Shown: in pieces, positions 10,720 to 23,132 of the stretch | Numbering within the stretch: position 1 is the first letter of the stretch | Layout: the number at the start of each line of letters is the position of its first letter | NCBI RefSeq assembly: GCF_964340395.1 | Contig: NC_135560.1 | Span: 10,299,098 to 10,363,097 of the forward strand | Direction: 5' to 3' | Length of the DNA stretch: 64,000 nucleotides | Source: Glandiceps talaboti | Taxonomy: Eukaryota; Hemichordata; Enteropneusta; Spengelidae | Position numbers and translations under genes: made by a program | Notes under the pieces: generated by a model | What the model saw: the letters and a program-made list of their open reading frames with translations, nothing else | The model's database searches: none | What the model was told of the DNA's origin: nothing

Positions 10720-12128
10720 CATGACTCATCAGCATCAACATATTGTCCTCATCTCATACTTTAGACTGTCACCTGTTTCTAGCGCTGACTGTGATATCCG
10801 CTGTCAAATAGTATGTGCCTCAGATGACTCGGAATCTACACAGTCACCCTTTACACGTATTTTTGACTCTTTCTCCTTCTTCAATACAGTTTCTTGGCAC
10901 TAATTAATTGGCGGTTATGCAGAATTCTTGTCAAAGTCAAAGACTGTTAAATTGTTTCACCTAAAAGCAATTCTATGTAAGATAGCCCTGTCAATATCAT
11001 TATAATACATATAATTGTTTTCTTCTCATGTCTCTATCCGTTCTGTATGTTGCTCATCAAGAAATAAACGAAATCTCGTGTGAGTGAGAAATCTCAAGTG
11101 ATAGTGAAAATGTGTTTGCAAAGTCATGAGCAATAGGCAAACAGTCAGAGAATGGAATTTGTATAATTTAATTAGGAGTGGCAATTCAACACCGGTAATC
11201 TGCCTACAGCAGGTGAACACTGACCTTGACCTTGCCACATGGGCATATCAAATATAATATTACATTTACTACTTTACCAGTCACAAAAGTATGGTCATCT
11301 CATTCTTCTCTCAAAAAAAATACTTGTAAAAGTTCAAATTAGTCATAAATCCTCCCACTCTAAAATGTGACCCTTCCCTTAGCACGGGTTTGTAACATAT
11401 AGCATCTCCTACACGAAATCCTTCTACCAACCCCTCCAAAATAATGGACAGCTCCTTCTGAATCAGGAACACATTCGGTGTACACTCTCACCCTCGTATC
11501 ACACAGTGATCTTTAAGCTATAATAACTTACATCAAAAGAGATATTGAAACAGATATACCTATAGTTTCATACTTTTGACGACCATTACGAACAAAATGT
11601 TTGTAATCTGAGTCTAATCACATATCTTTTATCAGTGCTGTAGGTTTACACTTTCTCTCTTTTTAGAGTATGGACGGTAAGGAGACAGAATTCATGCTGA
11701 GTTGCATTTGTGCGATTTCGAGAATACGTTGTACATCGATAGGAATGAATCTCTTTGTCTATGATGAATGCTTCTCACAATTGTGGTGTAAAGTAGACTG
11801 ATAAGAAATATCTCTCGTTAAAATAGAACGGTTGTACGCTTTCTTGGATGTCACGACAAAGTGATTAATCGCCGTAAGTGTTGGTACAAAGTACGCCAGG
11901 TGTCCCACTCGTGTAATTCACATTACGACGTCGAATAACAGTGATGTTACGCATTGTTAGTTATACCGTCGTGTACGTTTACACGCTTAGCAACGATTTA
12001 CCTCATCGTTTTCATGGCCAATCTGAGAAAGTGCAAGCAGGGGCATTTGTATGGGGACAGAAACTAGCAAAATACTTTTTTCAACAATCTCAATAATTCC
12101 AAACACATAGATTGAAATTTTGAAAAAT

Positions 12129-12176
<48 letters not shown>

Positions 12177-12206
12177 GTCATCATCATCATCATCATCATC
12201 ATCATC
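12129..12206. repeat. (ATC)n trinucleotide microsatellite
   Basis: About 26 copies of ATC with one CGT interruption. The minus-strand frame across it is a run of methionine codons, not a gene. Confidence 0.95.
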
Positions 12207-15200
12207 GAATACCAGTACATTAAAACAGTATTGAGTAAAATGTAAAACAAATTCAATATATTTTCATATGATCAAATTCTAAAGCTTATTCATTCTGCTA
12301 GGCGCAAACACCTGAACAAACACGAAAATTTATAACACAAACTTAAAATAAGAGACCATACTCTATCCTATCTTGCAGTAACCACCTGCTCAGTTTGTCA
12401 ATAAATGTCTAACTGATTCTACCTGTCATTTGTCCTTTTAGAAGCTAGAATAGCGACAGTGTAAACAAGAACAAGGATAACATTTTCATGGGCGTGTTAC
12501 TTGCATGAGAGAGTCTTTCATTTGAACAAGTGGGTTTGGATAACCCAGTCGTATCTTTTCAAGCATGGCAAATATGTAGGAGTGAAATGTTCCTAATTGT
12601 AAAAGATGCACGTCATTCGTGATGCCTGAAGGATCTATTCTTGACCCGACATCTTACAACTATTTACACTCCTCTGCAAGGTAATTTGCTTACTAGACAT
12701 TTTGTTAAAGAAAGCCTTTCATAACTTATACGACTTACAACGTTATCACCCGCTCGGCCTCAAAACATCGTGTATCTGTGTTTCTTAAGACGTAGAATCT
12801 AATATCTTATAGGTGTGAAAATGGTGACTCTATAGATTTGGATCTGTTTCCGATGCCTCATGATAACTGGTTTCACCATTAGGATTAATTTGTGTTAGCG
12901 GTGTTCCAATATTGCTGTCACTATCAGCGCATCATCATAACACAAATTAATAATAGATACACGTATATATTATTAACAGTCCAATAAAGTCCCAAGTCAC
13001 GTTTTTTTTCTTCTGATCTGCCCTTCGACTTTACATCATCAACAGCATGAAAGGTTTTCTTCAAAAGATCTGGATGTACCACAGGTGAAAACATTCATGT
13101 TCTCGTATTGGTCACACGTTCATGTTTTTGTTTGCCCGTTCTTCGTATTCGAGTTGGTTTTTAGTCCCACAAACGAGGGGCTATAGCAATGGGCTCCGCC
13201 CGTACGTCCGTAATACGCCATTGCAATAATACATGCAATATCTGATTTCTTTCAAACCTGGTACAAATGTCATATGCCATATTGGACATTTGTTCATTAC
13301 TTTGTTTAGTGCCATGCAAATTTGACCGAATGGCGACCAACTTGTTGTTTAAAATCAATATTTACGACATAAATAAAAAACTGTAATACATAGAAACTCC
13401 ATTCAAGTGTCTACCCCTATTATCAGGTACAATAGTTCTCTTTAAGATTTTGAATTTTGACCTTGACCTTTAGGGTCAGTTGTTGAAATCTAGCCATTTT
13501 CTCATGTCAACTGGTAATATAGGAGAAGAAAACTATATACAGGGATTACTTTTCGTGCCCATATCACTCTTTACTGAATGGCGGTCAATAACCAAAATCC
13601 AGTCATTTCCAGCATATCACAGGCACGTTTTAGTGTTTATTTGTTGCCATTACTTTCTTTTAAATCGTGTAACCATTTATTCACATAGAAGTTAAATATT
13701 TGACGGGAGTATGTCTTCTACGAAGCAGCGAAAACTTGTTATTTTGGCGACAGACGGTAAATATCGCCATACCCCCCCCCCTGCCTCGCACTCTTCTAAT
13801 CATAAAAATGACATCAACAAAAATATGGCAGTGGGGTTGTACATGTAAACACATTTCAATTTCTCTTCAAACTAACATGAGTTGTTTGTTTGCATCACGA
13901 TGCATTATTCATAACCCCCCCCCCCCCATCTGTTGACAAGAAACACTCTTTTTGTTCTTGCAAAAGACACTCTATTCTCAAAGCATAATACCGCACACTG
14001 CATAGTTAATTTTACATGTTACATTTTCAGTAATTTTAAGTGTATCTGGTAAATTGCTAACCAAAATCCATTGTTTCACATGTATAAAGCTCTTTAGATA
14101 GGAACCCTATGAGAAGTATGATTGTCTGTTCACGGACATACAAAATATTCATGTTTTAGTAACAAAAAGTTCTAGGATATCTCTTAGATTGAGTGAACTA
14201 TTAATATTGATTAATTCAGCTAATTATCAAGTACAATATTATAAATGGAGATAATATACTTGTAAACCCATGTCAATAATTGTCACACATAATGGTGTAC
14301 TTGCATCATATAATGAATTGTTTACATCATATAAAGATGTGTTCACATCATATAGTCAATGTATTGTTTTCTTTAGACTTAACACAACTGCGGCTTTCCA
14401 TACATGTATACGTTTGCACTCCTCAAGGCACTTGTTTGTCCTGTTGATAATTGGCACTGACTCAAAACTCCACCCCCCCATTCATTGACCACACTGCTAA
14501 TTTTAACCAAAATCGTTTTGAAAGGTTTTGAATAATGAAATGTGATAAATGTCATTGGTTTCAAAATAGAAATTAAAAAATGTCATAAAAATGTTTTTTT
14601 GTACTACAGCAGTTTCTAAACTAGATTACTAATTCAATTCACTTACTATTGGCTATATTGTCCAGTATATTGCTGGCAATATGATAGCCTTGAAAATAAA
14701 TACATTCTAATAAAAAGGAAATGTAATATTATGATCTGCTGACAAAATTGTACTTGCAGTATACAGTCACTCAACGTGGATACTAGATATTCCAGGGGAG
14801 ATGTAAAATCTAATATTCCTCATAACTTTGCACCGTGTCAGTACTATAGAAGTCCTGGCTACTAGATCATCATCAAACAAATCTGTGTTTATAACTTTGT
14901 TTATCAGTCATTCACATAATATATATTCTCCGAGAATCCGATTAATATTGTGTTCACCTTGGAATACACTTCTTTCTTGGTAGTTTATGGTGTAAACCAA
15001 TAGCAAGAGAAAAGGGGGTTTCACATGTAGCCTGGTAACATGTATTAAACTTGATGATGGTCACAGGTATCAGAGAAGAAGTGAAACACAAACACTGAAA
15101 AGTAATTTTTTGATAAGACATGTAGTTCGTACTATAGCTATGCAAAGTAACAGTTCAATAGTTTGTACATGTATGATAAATCAACACATTAGGGGTGAGA

Positions 15201-16912
15201 TCAGTAGGTAAAAAAACTTTCTTTTAGTAAGGCCTCAGAACCCCTTCCCCATCCCCTTCTAACTAAATTGGTAAAATTGTTGCACACAGCACAATCAATT
15301 TCAAATCAGTATGTAGTATTATGTAGTGCTATGAATACAAAGCCAGTATGTAGTGAGGAAAAATAGCTCTTTTATTGGCAGAATAAATGTATTTTAGTGC
15401 CATGCATAACAAATGTTTTTCACATTTTTCAATCTGACATTTTTAGAATTGTTTGTATGGGGTACAAAACAGATTTCATTATAAAAGACCTCCTCTCACC
15501 CCCACCCACACAAAAAGAATTTAGTTTTTACCCTACATTGAACTATTGATCTCAACCATAAACCAATTTGGGACTTCTAATGGAGATGATTGTAGTTATC
15601 ATACATTAGATGTACAAAAATATATAGGAACTAGACTAACTATATACATGGACATTGATATCCAATATCTAGACACAGGCTGGGTCAGGCACTTTCAGTC
15701 ACAGTGTTTGCCACATATTATTTCAAAGTGTCCTAAATTGGTTATGTTTGTGCACAACTCCACATGTTCAGGTCAATGAAGGAACAGATGTTAGAGCCAG
15801 TAAATCTTAAGATATTTCATTTCTTATATGTTACATGTACAGATAAACAAGCAAGTTTTTCTACCACAAGATGACAGAATGCAACGCACGGCATGCAATA
15901 GCGAGAAGTCATTTTTAACAAATAACTGTTGCTTAAAAGGTGGCCATGGTGCAGTGTTGTGATGCCATACCATATGTATTTGATATATCAAGAGACAGAG
16001 TTTTTGTTATATTTGAATGTATATTTATAGCTATTTGTTTATGGTTTATTTTATGCACATACAATTTTTGTTTAATAGCTCACACAGTGCCCACAAGCGG
16101 CAGCATAACAGCTCAATGACTAGTATGCATGCGTGTCCTATATACTATGCGATGTTTTTTGGTGGTTTTACCCAAGGATGTATTGCGGTACAATGACTAC
16201 ACATGCGCGTTCTATGTACGAAGTGCAATCTCCACGCCGAGAGTGCTATCTATGATATCATCGTGAGGCAGCCGCTCACAAATGAATCTACCCAGCTGTG
16301 CGAGCTTAGGGGCTGTGGCCTAGTTGGGATATTAAATGTATGAACATTTAAGTACAGGAGCGTGGCTCATGATTTTGTTTAGTTGAAAACAAGGTGACCC
16401 CCCTTTATTCGCTTAGTAAAAATTATGACCCCCCCTTCTTTGAGTCCCAAATTAAGGTGACCCTCCCTCTGATTTGCCCCCCCCCCCGGCCGTAAAAACT
16501 GATCGCACCCTTAAGTCTCTCAGTACACTACCTGTGGATAAAATCGACCACTAAAACAGGTACAATGTCGTTTTTATAATTTTGTCAGCTTGATGAATAA
16601 AATATCCAAATTGCAGCCAGTGGAGGTTTATCCTTTCCATTTCAAGGTTAATAGTATATAGCAAGGAATAATCACAAACAATCACAGATTTCAAGATAGG
16701 TATACGATAGTAAAGAGCCCACTATGAAGACACAGCACAGATGTTCAGTAAGCTATCTTTAAAGAGCACATTTCGTGTGTCGTTAATATTGTGCCGGACA
16801 TTGTGTATTTTTTGTATATTCTACGGATATACTAATAAAAAGAATAAGAATACAATGGTTTCAGTATGTGCATTTTACCTTCCGTAAGAAAGGGTTTAAG
16901 TATGTTGATTGT
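12207..16912. other. Non-coding spacer
   Basis: No gene seen. It contains a perfect 14-bp inverted repeat (12884-12951), a repeat resembling other microsatellite-linked elements at about 13150-13450 (GGGCTCCGCCCGTACGTCCG, then TTTCAAACCTGGTACA), poly-C tracts near 13772, 13918 and 16480, and a roughly 40-bp direct duplication around 16115-16155 and 16191-16230 (CAATGACTA, then CATGCG). Confidence 0.5.
12884..12951. repeat. Perfect 14-bp inverted repeat
   Basis: ATTAATTTGTGTTA (12884-12897) and TAACACAAATTAAT (12938-12951) are exact reverse complements 40 bases apart. They could be the terminal repeats of a 68-bp miniature element. No second copy was found in the window. Confidence 0.6.
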
Positions 16913-16979
16913 GTGTATGTATGTATGTATATATATATATATGTGTGTGTGTGTGTCTGTCTATCTGTCTGTCTGTCTA

Positions 16980-17018
<39 letters not shown>

Positions 17019-17400
17019 GCCTGCCTGCCTGTCTCTCTGTGTCTGTGTCTGCCCTGTGTGACTGTGATGTGTGTGTGTGTGATGTGTGCCATTGTTTTAT
17101 CAAAAACGGCTGCCTCCATTCAAACGAAATTTGGTACATATATTCCTAATGGTAATGGCTAAAACTGATAAGATTTTGGTAAACATGCCATGAATAGTAA
17201 TGAGAAATTTGCATAAATAACAGTTTTCGGTAATTAGGCAATATCTTGATAGTATATGCTTCATATTTGGACACACATTGATGGTAACAGAGCGCCCCTG
17301 TTGTACAAAATGTTTTGATGTAACTCTTGACCATATGAGTAATTTGTATATTTAATGATTTTCTGTAATTAGGCAATCTCTTTTAATGCAAGGTTCAAAT
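16913..17400. repeat. (TGTC)n microsatellite joined to a dispersed repeat body
   Basis: (TATG), (AT) and (TG) runs lead into a long (TGTC)n array (about 16955-17040) and then a non-repetitive body starting TCAAAAACGGCTGCCTCC and CAAACGAAATTTGGTACA. The same body, next to (CAGA) units, lies in reverse orientation near 46105-46200. Similar strings flank (TTGA)n at 29070 and a CCGTACGTCCG tract at 13200. Microsatellite-bearing non-autonomous elements of this build are known as pearl or Helitron-like repeats in other invertebrates; membership is inferred. Confidence 0.5.
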
Positions 17401-18579
17401 TCATTTCATATTGTTCAAAATTTCACAATCTGATAATATGCGAAGGAGCTAATCGAAAGGTCTTATGGATAGCATTCAGTTTACATCAGGTTAAAACTTT
17501 ACACATGAACTTAAGAATCCTTTACCCATGGACATGATGCAATCATCAATTCCGATCACTTTGAAGCTTAAGAGCACATCTGTTCAAACAAACAAACATT
17601 CAGTATAAATGGGCCGTTGTGGCGCCATTGAACTGAACTATGGGTTTAAAGTCTGGTGCGATAGAATTTATTTGATTGATTACTGCAAATTTAGGTGCTA
17701 TATACATTGCGTGTTATGGGTAAACTCTAGGGTTAGCTAAATCCGAAACTATAAAAAAGATATAGAGATTTCACTAAAAAGAAATTTAGTGAACGACTAT
17801 ATTAAAATTCCTTAGTACAGTGAGCAGCATGCACTTTATGCACATAGCAGCCTATAATTATGTGTGACAAGGAGTTCTAATTGCATCATTGAGTACAGTT
17901 ATTTGAGAATACTTCGATAAACTATGAGTTCTCTGAACCTTCGTGCAGTCCATAACTGCGTCTTTAAATGATAAGGTATTAGTCTTTTTGACAGAAGCTG
18001 CGAGTTAAGAATCGCAAGGCGAGCTATAAGCTTTATGATAGAATCTTTATCCTAAACCAAAGACCTCTTCAATTAGCATATAAATTATTGTACATATATG
18101 CCATAAGTGGTGTATAAGATTGCAATTAGCTTTGAGTAGATGAATAAATTGGGTGAGTTCAGACTGAATGCGTCTCAAACCCATATTAGTCTACATTAAA
18201 AAGTTCACAGTCTACGGAACACATGAAAACGATAGAAATCTACGTTTACTGAGGATTATTTTGTTCCAATTGAATGTCCCCTGAATACTAGCCAGCTGAG
18301 CTAATGCGCCAACTGGTAGATTCCACGTGTCGTTCTGATGTGTACCTTTCTATTCCTCGAGGCAGGTGAGGAGCCGTACTCATTAACCTATTAGCCTTTC
18401 AAATCTAAGGATCCAAATGTGAATTCACAGGGTTCCTGCCTATGTGGTCACCAACTTAGGAATCAGTCTGCTAATTAAGCAATGAGAATCACGATACATG
18501 ATACATTCAAGTTTAAGCGGATTCCGTGACCATACAGGAAATCACTACAGAAGTGAGCAGTACACGGATAGAAAGAATT

Positions 18580-18760
18580 CAATGAATGAATGAATGAATG
18601 AATGAATGAATGAATGAATGAATGAATGAATGAATGAATGAATGAATGAAATGAATGAATGAATGAATGAATGAATGAATGAATGAATGAATGAATGAAT
18701 GAATGAATGCATGAATGACAAAAACGAATGAATGAATGAATACGTGAATGAGTGAATGAA
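18580..18760. repeat. (AATG)n tetranucleotide microsatellite
   Basis: About 40 copies of AATG with a few interruptions (ATGAAATG, GCATG, ACAAAAACG). The minus-strand frame reads as Ile-His-Ser-Phe repeats, which is an artefact of the array. Confidence 0.95.
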
Positions 18761-20124
18761 ACTTTATTTCATGAGATAATGTTAAGAAAAAGAGCAAACA
18801 TCGACATATATGTACATATACATATATACATATACATATCATGTACTTGGTAATATACACACTACACTTTTCGCACGCGCATACACACACAGTCACACAC
18901 ACAAATACATACATATATGCAGAAATACAGAGATACACACATAACCACATACAAAAATACAAATATAAACATTTGCAGAAATAGGTATCGAAAACGGTAC
19001 ATTATTATCAGCAGGGGACATGGAAAACAATTTCTTTGTACATGTGTAACTCAAGAAAGTGTCACAAAACAAATTTTGATATTTTTCTGGACAGGCTGCA
19101 TGATGTACATAGTATATCAGATCCATAGCAAATGCCACACTGGAAATAACATATACATCCTCTATATATACTGATAAGAGTTGTACAACACAAAACTGTA
19201 AAATTCACAAAATAAGATACTGAAGAAGAGAAGTTAATTTGTATTGAAATTGAAATATTCAAAAAGTGAGTCTAAATATACGTTTAGATTTAAGTTGCTT
19301 ATATTTACGGCATTTGTCAAAACCTTGAAATGGCATATTACACTACAGCAAATAACATGATGTAGCGTCTTATGTTTTATAAAACAATATATAATAACAA
19401 TTCTATGAACCAACAATGTGAAATGAAATTGAGACTGTCATGTTAACATATCACTAATCATTAATATTCAGTTGACAACAAATGAAGCAATTCATAGCAA
19501 TTCATAGGCTTCAAGGACAAGATCAGACGAATTTTTGTAATATGTAATATATATTTAAGCTCACAACTCTGTTTTGATGCCTTATACGTGTGTTTTATCT
19601 TCTCTAAAGGACCATGCACATATTACTATCAATATGTCTGTACATGAATGTTAAAAAGCCACTCACTTTGAAGTTTAACTTGACTTTGTGAATCATGGCT
19701 GCAGACAATTACGATAACTATTTGGAATAGAAATCCTATAGCTCAATAAAAATCAAAGGATTGCATCTATCAAAACATTGTAGCAAAGTACATGTCTACA
19801 AAGGATATATTTATCCATGGTGGAATTACGTCATAGTTGACAAATTCTGCATACCTGGCAGAAGAAATTCAATCAAAATATGGAACATCGGTTGAGGTAG
19901 TGCTGAAGGTAATATAAAGTGTATTTTCAATGTTCCCAAACAGGTCGGCTAAATGCAATAAGTGACACAAGTTGGTAAGGAGGTACATCAGACCCTCAAC
20001 AAGACGAGCATAAGAATCACATTCAACAAGTAGATAGAAATAAAAGGCAAATATATTAGACATGCTCAACATTTCTTTTCAACGTAAGGTCAATAAAACT
20101 ACAAGGACGCAGTTAAATCTTTTA

Positions 20125-20222
20125 GTGAGAATTAAACATATAATGACCAATTAAATTCTAGGTATCATCATTTGTGAGAATTAAACATACAATGGCCAAT
20201 CAAATTCTCGGTACTATCGGCT
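20125..20222. repeat. 49-bp tandem duplication
   Basis: GTGAGAATTAAACATA begins at 20125 and again at 20174. The units agree through CCAAT(T/C)AAATTCT and GGTA, with about six differences. The pair lies about 550 bases beyond the receptor 2 stop codon and may be in its 3' UTR. Confidence 0.7.
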
Positions 20223-20763
20223 ACCCTTTGTTTACGAATCAACTATACAAAGCAGACCTCTCGAAATCAATACAGATATGAGTTTTTGTTCTTGTCAAGA
20301 AATGACAATACTATTGAATGATTCGACAACGATGAATTTTTCTTCAAATTTAAATCCGATTTTAAGTGACACCTATAAACAGTTTGGTAATATTCAAATT
20401 AGTCTTCATTTCCAAGTTGATATAATTGTCGGCATGGATTTCGTCAGATAAAGTGAACACTTCCATCTGGACAAGTGCGTCAAATTGGCAGCTTCTGACG
20501 TGAAGACAATCCCGCCGTTTTTTCTTGGTAGATCGAGCATCAAACAATCTTCTATTTATGATATGATGATTTTGTATCACCTATCAAACAGAACTCTCGT
20601 CGTGATGATTGTGTACAACAGTTGATGGTTCTTCGTACAATACAGACTCCACCACCTGTAAAGTGATTCGTGAGAATTAATATGACGTAGATGCACATCC
20701 TCTCACTATCGTGCGATGGATCTACACTTACAGCTTTATATAGGACAGAAACGGGTACATGAA

Positions 20764-21984
20764 TTATTTGGGTGTTTGCCTCGGAAGATTTTGTTTGAAT
20801 CGATAGCTTTTCTTGACACAGTGCGGGTGCAAGTGGGTAGCATGGGTGCACGGGGGTATTTTGAATGAGCAGTCATTCGGTGATAGGTCATTATCAAGTG
20901 TAGTACTTGCCGTAAGTTTATCACGCCAACTCCATATCCTCTGTGAGTTAGAAGATCTCCTTGAGCTGTACGTGTCGGAACTGCCACTCAATGTTCTGCG
21001 CACGCGTCGTCTTCCTCTCTGGTTTCCCTTGCGACAACACTCCGAGTCAGGGATAGGTAAAAGTCCCATTCGATATCTGCGTCCGATGGACGTGTAGATG
21101 AATGGGTTTATGCAACTGTTTGAATAAGAAAGGCAAATGCTGAGTATGTATGCAAGTGTTGTTGCCACGCATGATAATTTGGTGGTATTTGATAGTGCAA
21201 TTGTTAGATGGACAACATAGAATGGCAACCAGCAGACGACAAATGCCGCAACAATGGCGAAAACCAAAATGGCGATTCGTTTGGACTTCTTCCTGCTCGT
21301 TGTTTGTGTTGAACTTGGGCGTTTGGTAATGACGAGATATCGCAGCATGCAGGCGTATGACGCAATAATGATGAAAAGAGGTAACGCAAATCCAAAAACA
21401 AATGTGTAAATAACGAATATGGCTTCGAATTCTGGATAAGGCCAAGCTGTATCACACTGATAGGAACCATGTTTATTTGTTAGACCTCCATACATCCATA
21501 ATGGCAATACGAAGATAGCCGAGAATACCCAGATCAGGAGACATATAAGGCGTGCGTTGTGTACGGTTCTGAACGACATCGATCTCAGTGCGTGCGCTAT
21601 GGCTAAATATCGGTCAATACTCATCAGTGTTAGTGTGTATACACTGGTAAACTGGTTGAGTCCGTCAAACGCGATGGCTATCTTACACACAATATGTCCA
21701 AATATCCACTTATGTGAAGCATGTTGATATGCCAGAAAAATGAGTACGATCATAAACAAGAAATCGGCAACTGCGAGATTTAGGACATATACACTCGGTA
21801 CGGAATTAACCCTATTTCTCATGGTTACAAACATAACCAAACCATTCCCCATGAGTCCGAAGATACATATACAGCCATATACTATGGGAATAGCGAATTC
21901 TAACACCACGTAAAAGCTATTAGTACAGGCAGCAACAGTCGAGTTGTTATCGGAAACAGACAAGTTTTCCATTATACGATCCAT
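20764..21984 (-). CDS. Somatostatin/allatostatin-C-type G-protein-coupled receptor 2
   Basis: A 406-residue rhodopsin-class receptor in a single exon; ATG at 21984 lies five bases after a splice acceptor. N-glycosylation sequons are at N7, N13, N14 and, in ECL3, N266. Membrane segments lie at about 28-53, 63-86, 98-121, 145-166, 187-212, 234-262 and 273-298. Landmarks are N47, D74, C100/C177, DRY at 124-126, CWLPFY at 251-256 and NPFIY at 293-297. D107 is at position 3.32, the ligand-binding aspartate of somatostatin and opioid receptors. FTSVYTL before the DRY motif, Cys-x3-Trp-Pro in ECL2 and SYSNSCINP in TM7 are close to somatostatin receptors. C316-C317 is a likely palmitoylation site, and a long Ser/Arg-rich tail could be phosphorylated. 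It shares FLAYQ, WIFG, VCK and LNQ with receptor 1. Ligand identity (somatostatin- versus allatostatin-C-like) cannot be read from sequence alone. Confidence 0.88.
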   Translation of the reverse strand: MDRIMENLSVSDNNSTVAACTNSFYVVLEFAIPIVYGCICIFGLMGNGLVMFVTMRNRVNSVPSVYVLNLAVADFLFMIVLIFLAYQHASHKWIFGHIVCKIAIAFDGLNQFTSVYTLTLMSIDRYLAIAHALRSMSFRTVHNARLICLLIWVFSAIFVLPLWMYGGLTNKHGSYQCDTAWPYPEFEAIFVIYTFVFGFALPLFIIIASYACMLRYLVITKRPSSTQTTSRKKSKRIAILVFAIVAAFVVCWLPFYVVHLTIALSNTTKLSCVATTLAYILSICLSYSNSCINPFIYTSIGRRYRMGLLPIPDSECCRKGNQRGRRRVRRTLSGSSDTYSSRRSSNSQRIWSWRDKLTASTTLDNDLSPNDCSFKIPPCTHATHLHPHCVKKSYRFKQNLPRQTPK

Positions 21985-22012
21985 AGTTCCTAGGAAAGAG
22001 AAGGAAAGAAAA
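21985..22012 (-). promoter_or_regulatory. Splice acceptor and 5' end of the receptor 2 coding exon
   Basis: Read on the minus strand, an unbroken pyrimidine run (TTTTTCTTTTCTTTCCTTCTC type) ends in CTAG, and the ATG follows after GAACT. The coding exon thus starts at 21989, with the rest of the 5' UTR on upstream exons. Receptor gene 1 has the same arrangement: a 5'-UTR intron ending shortly before an intronless coding sequence. Confidence 0.7.
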
Positions 22013-22078
22013 GAAAAACGTTAGAACATAGGATTTGGAGATGGGGTAAGTATACGAGAAAAACAGACACTGACACAA

Positions 22079-22273
22079 GTGCACACACAGACACACATGT
22101 ACACAGAGAGAAAGAGAGAGAGAGAGAGAGACACACACACACATACATACATACATACATACATACATACATACGTGTATATATATCTCTATATATATAC
22201 ATTGATTGTATGTATGTATGTATGTATGTATGTATGTATGTATGTATGTATGTATGTATGTATGTATGTATGC
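22079..22273. repeat. Simple-repeat cluster with facing (CATA)n and (TATG)n
   Basis: (CA)n and (GA)n (22079-22140) are followed by (CATA)n at 22142-22174. After about 33 bases of AT-rich DNA, (TATG)n follows at 22208-22273. The last two arrays are reverse complements and could extrude as a cruciform or form an RNA hairpin in the intron about 150 bases upstream of the receptor 2 coding exon. Confidence 0.85.
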
Positions 22274-23132
22274 ACTACATACCCTGAAATACAGCAATGA
22301 ACTCTTAATTTATGTCCACATACTATTTGGATGTAGCTGTCCACTGTAGTGTATGTGTGAACACGTGTACTTTAATATATAATATATAGGACTTTAATAT
22401 ATAAGGTGTGCAAATGTTTACATGATCGATTTGACACTCATCGATTATGATCAACTCAACTTTTTTGCATTTCATGTATTAGACTCGACAGAATATCTTT
22501 TATGTCTGACTTTCCTCTCACAACAAATCAATATCAATTGGCAGAGTAATAACACAGTTGTATAACACAATCTATGCACAATATATGACTACAATACTTA
22601 AGGGCGGAAATGACAGTTTCCCCATTGCAGGTTTAATAACAAAAATTGGAACAAGTACAAATGACTTTTCTCGCCCTTCAGATTTTAATAGAGGTCATAT
22701 TTCAAACCCAACTTATATGACATTGAGGACAAAAGGTCAAAGGTTAAGGTTATATAGAGGGCAACTCTACTCCAAATTGTGTGACGATCCCAAATGTCAA
22801 AGGTCACATCTACTTTATTAGGCAAAATAGTACATAAATGTTTGTCAGATTCGATTTTTTTAGAATGAAATTTTATTGCCGTCAGAAGAAGCAAATGACA
22901 CCACTGGTAACATCTGGCTTGAAAATATTAAAATGTTATAATTCCTTTTATACTGTCACTGGACCAAGAACCTGAAGAAAATTACCCCTTTAATATCGAG
23001 TTTGCCTTTACAATTGGCAATATGTACAATGTGTACAATAGATTAAAAAGATGTAAAGTCTGGTACCTTTTCATTACAACGACGTCGTAAATGAATTTCT
23101 TTGCCACCAACAGAGGAAAGTTTAATATATTT
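22274..23132. other. Non-coding; probable 5' intron of receptor gene 2
   Basis: No coding sequence recognised. It holds an AGGTCA-A-AGGTTA direct repeat (22734-22746), which resembles a DR1 nuclear-receptor site, and one arm of a dispersed repeat (22860-22985) found inverted at 29885. Confidence 0.4.
22860..22985 (-). repeat. Dispersed repeat, CAGGTTC-TGGTCCAGTGACAG family (copy 1)
   Basis: On the minus strand this reads TTCAGGTTCTTGGTCCAGTG and, further on, TTTGCTTCTTCTGAC. The same order of motifs occurs on the plus strand at 29885-30005 with small changes. The aligned part is about 120 bp. No ends or coding capacity were seen. Confidence 0.6.

Larger units (their letters stand above)
9339..12128. 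other. Non-coding spacer with simple repeats and a hairpin
   Basis: No gene seen. It contains short tandem copies of TAATAGTAATCTT (about 9988-10033), a perfect 16-bp hairpin (10035-10092) and CAA/CCA arrays (10542-10719). The proline/threonine-rich frame across the CCA arrays is a repeat artefact. Confidence 0.5.
17401..20763. other. Non-coding spacer between the convergent receptors
   Basis: No gene seen. Its contents are an (AATG)n array (18580-18760), CA/TA-rich simple sequence to about 18960, and a 49-bp tandem duplication (20125-20222). The last kilobase should include the 3' UTR of receptor gene 2 (minus strand), but I found no convincing AATAAA for it. Confidence 0.45.

Noticed and set aside
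10586-10903. 105-codon Pro/Thr-rich frame
   Set aside because: Produced by CCA and CAA arrays; no start context, splice sites or conserved part.
18579-18962. 127-codon minus-strand frame with IHSF repeats
   Set aside because: Artefact of the (AATG)n array.
21047-21470. Open frames of 88-132 codons in other minus-strand frames
   Set aside because: Shadow frames of the receptor 2 coding sequence.
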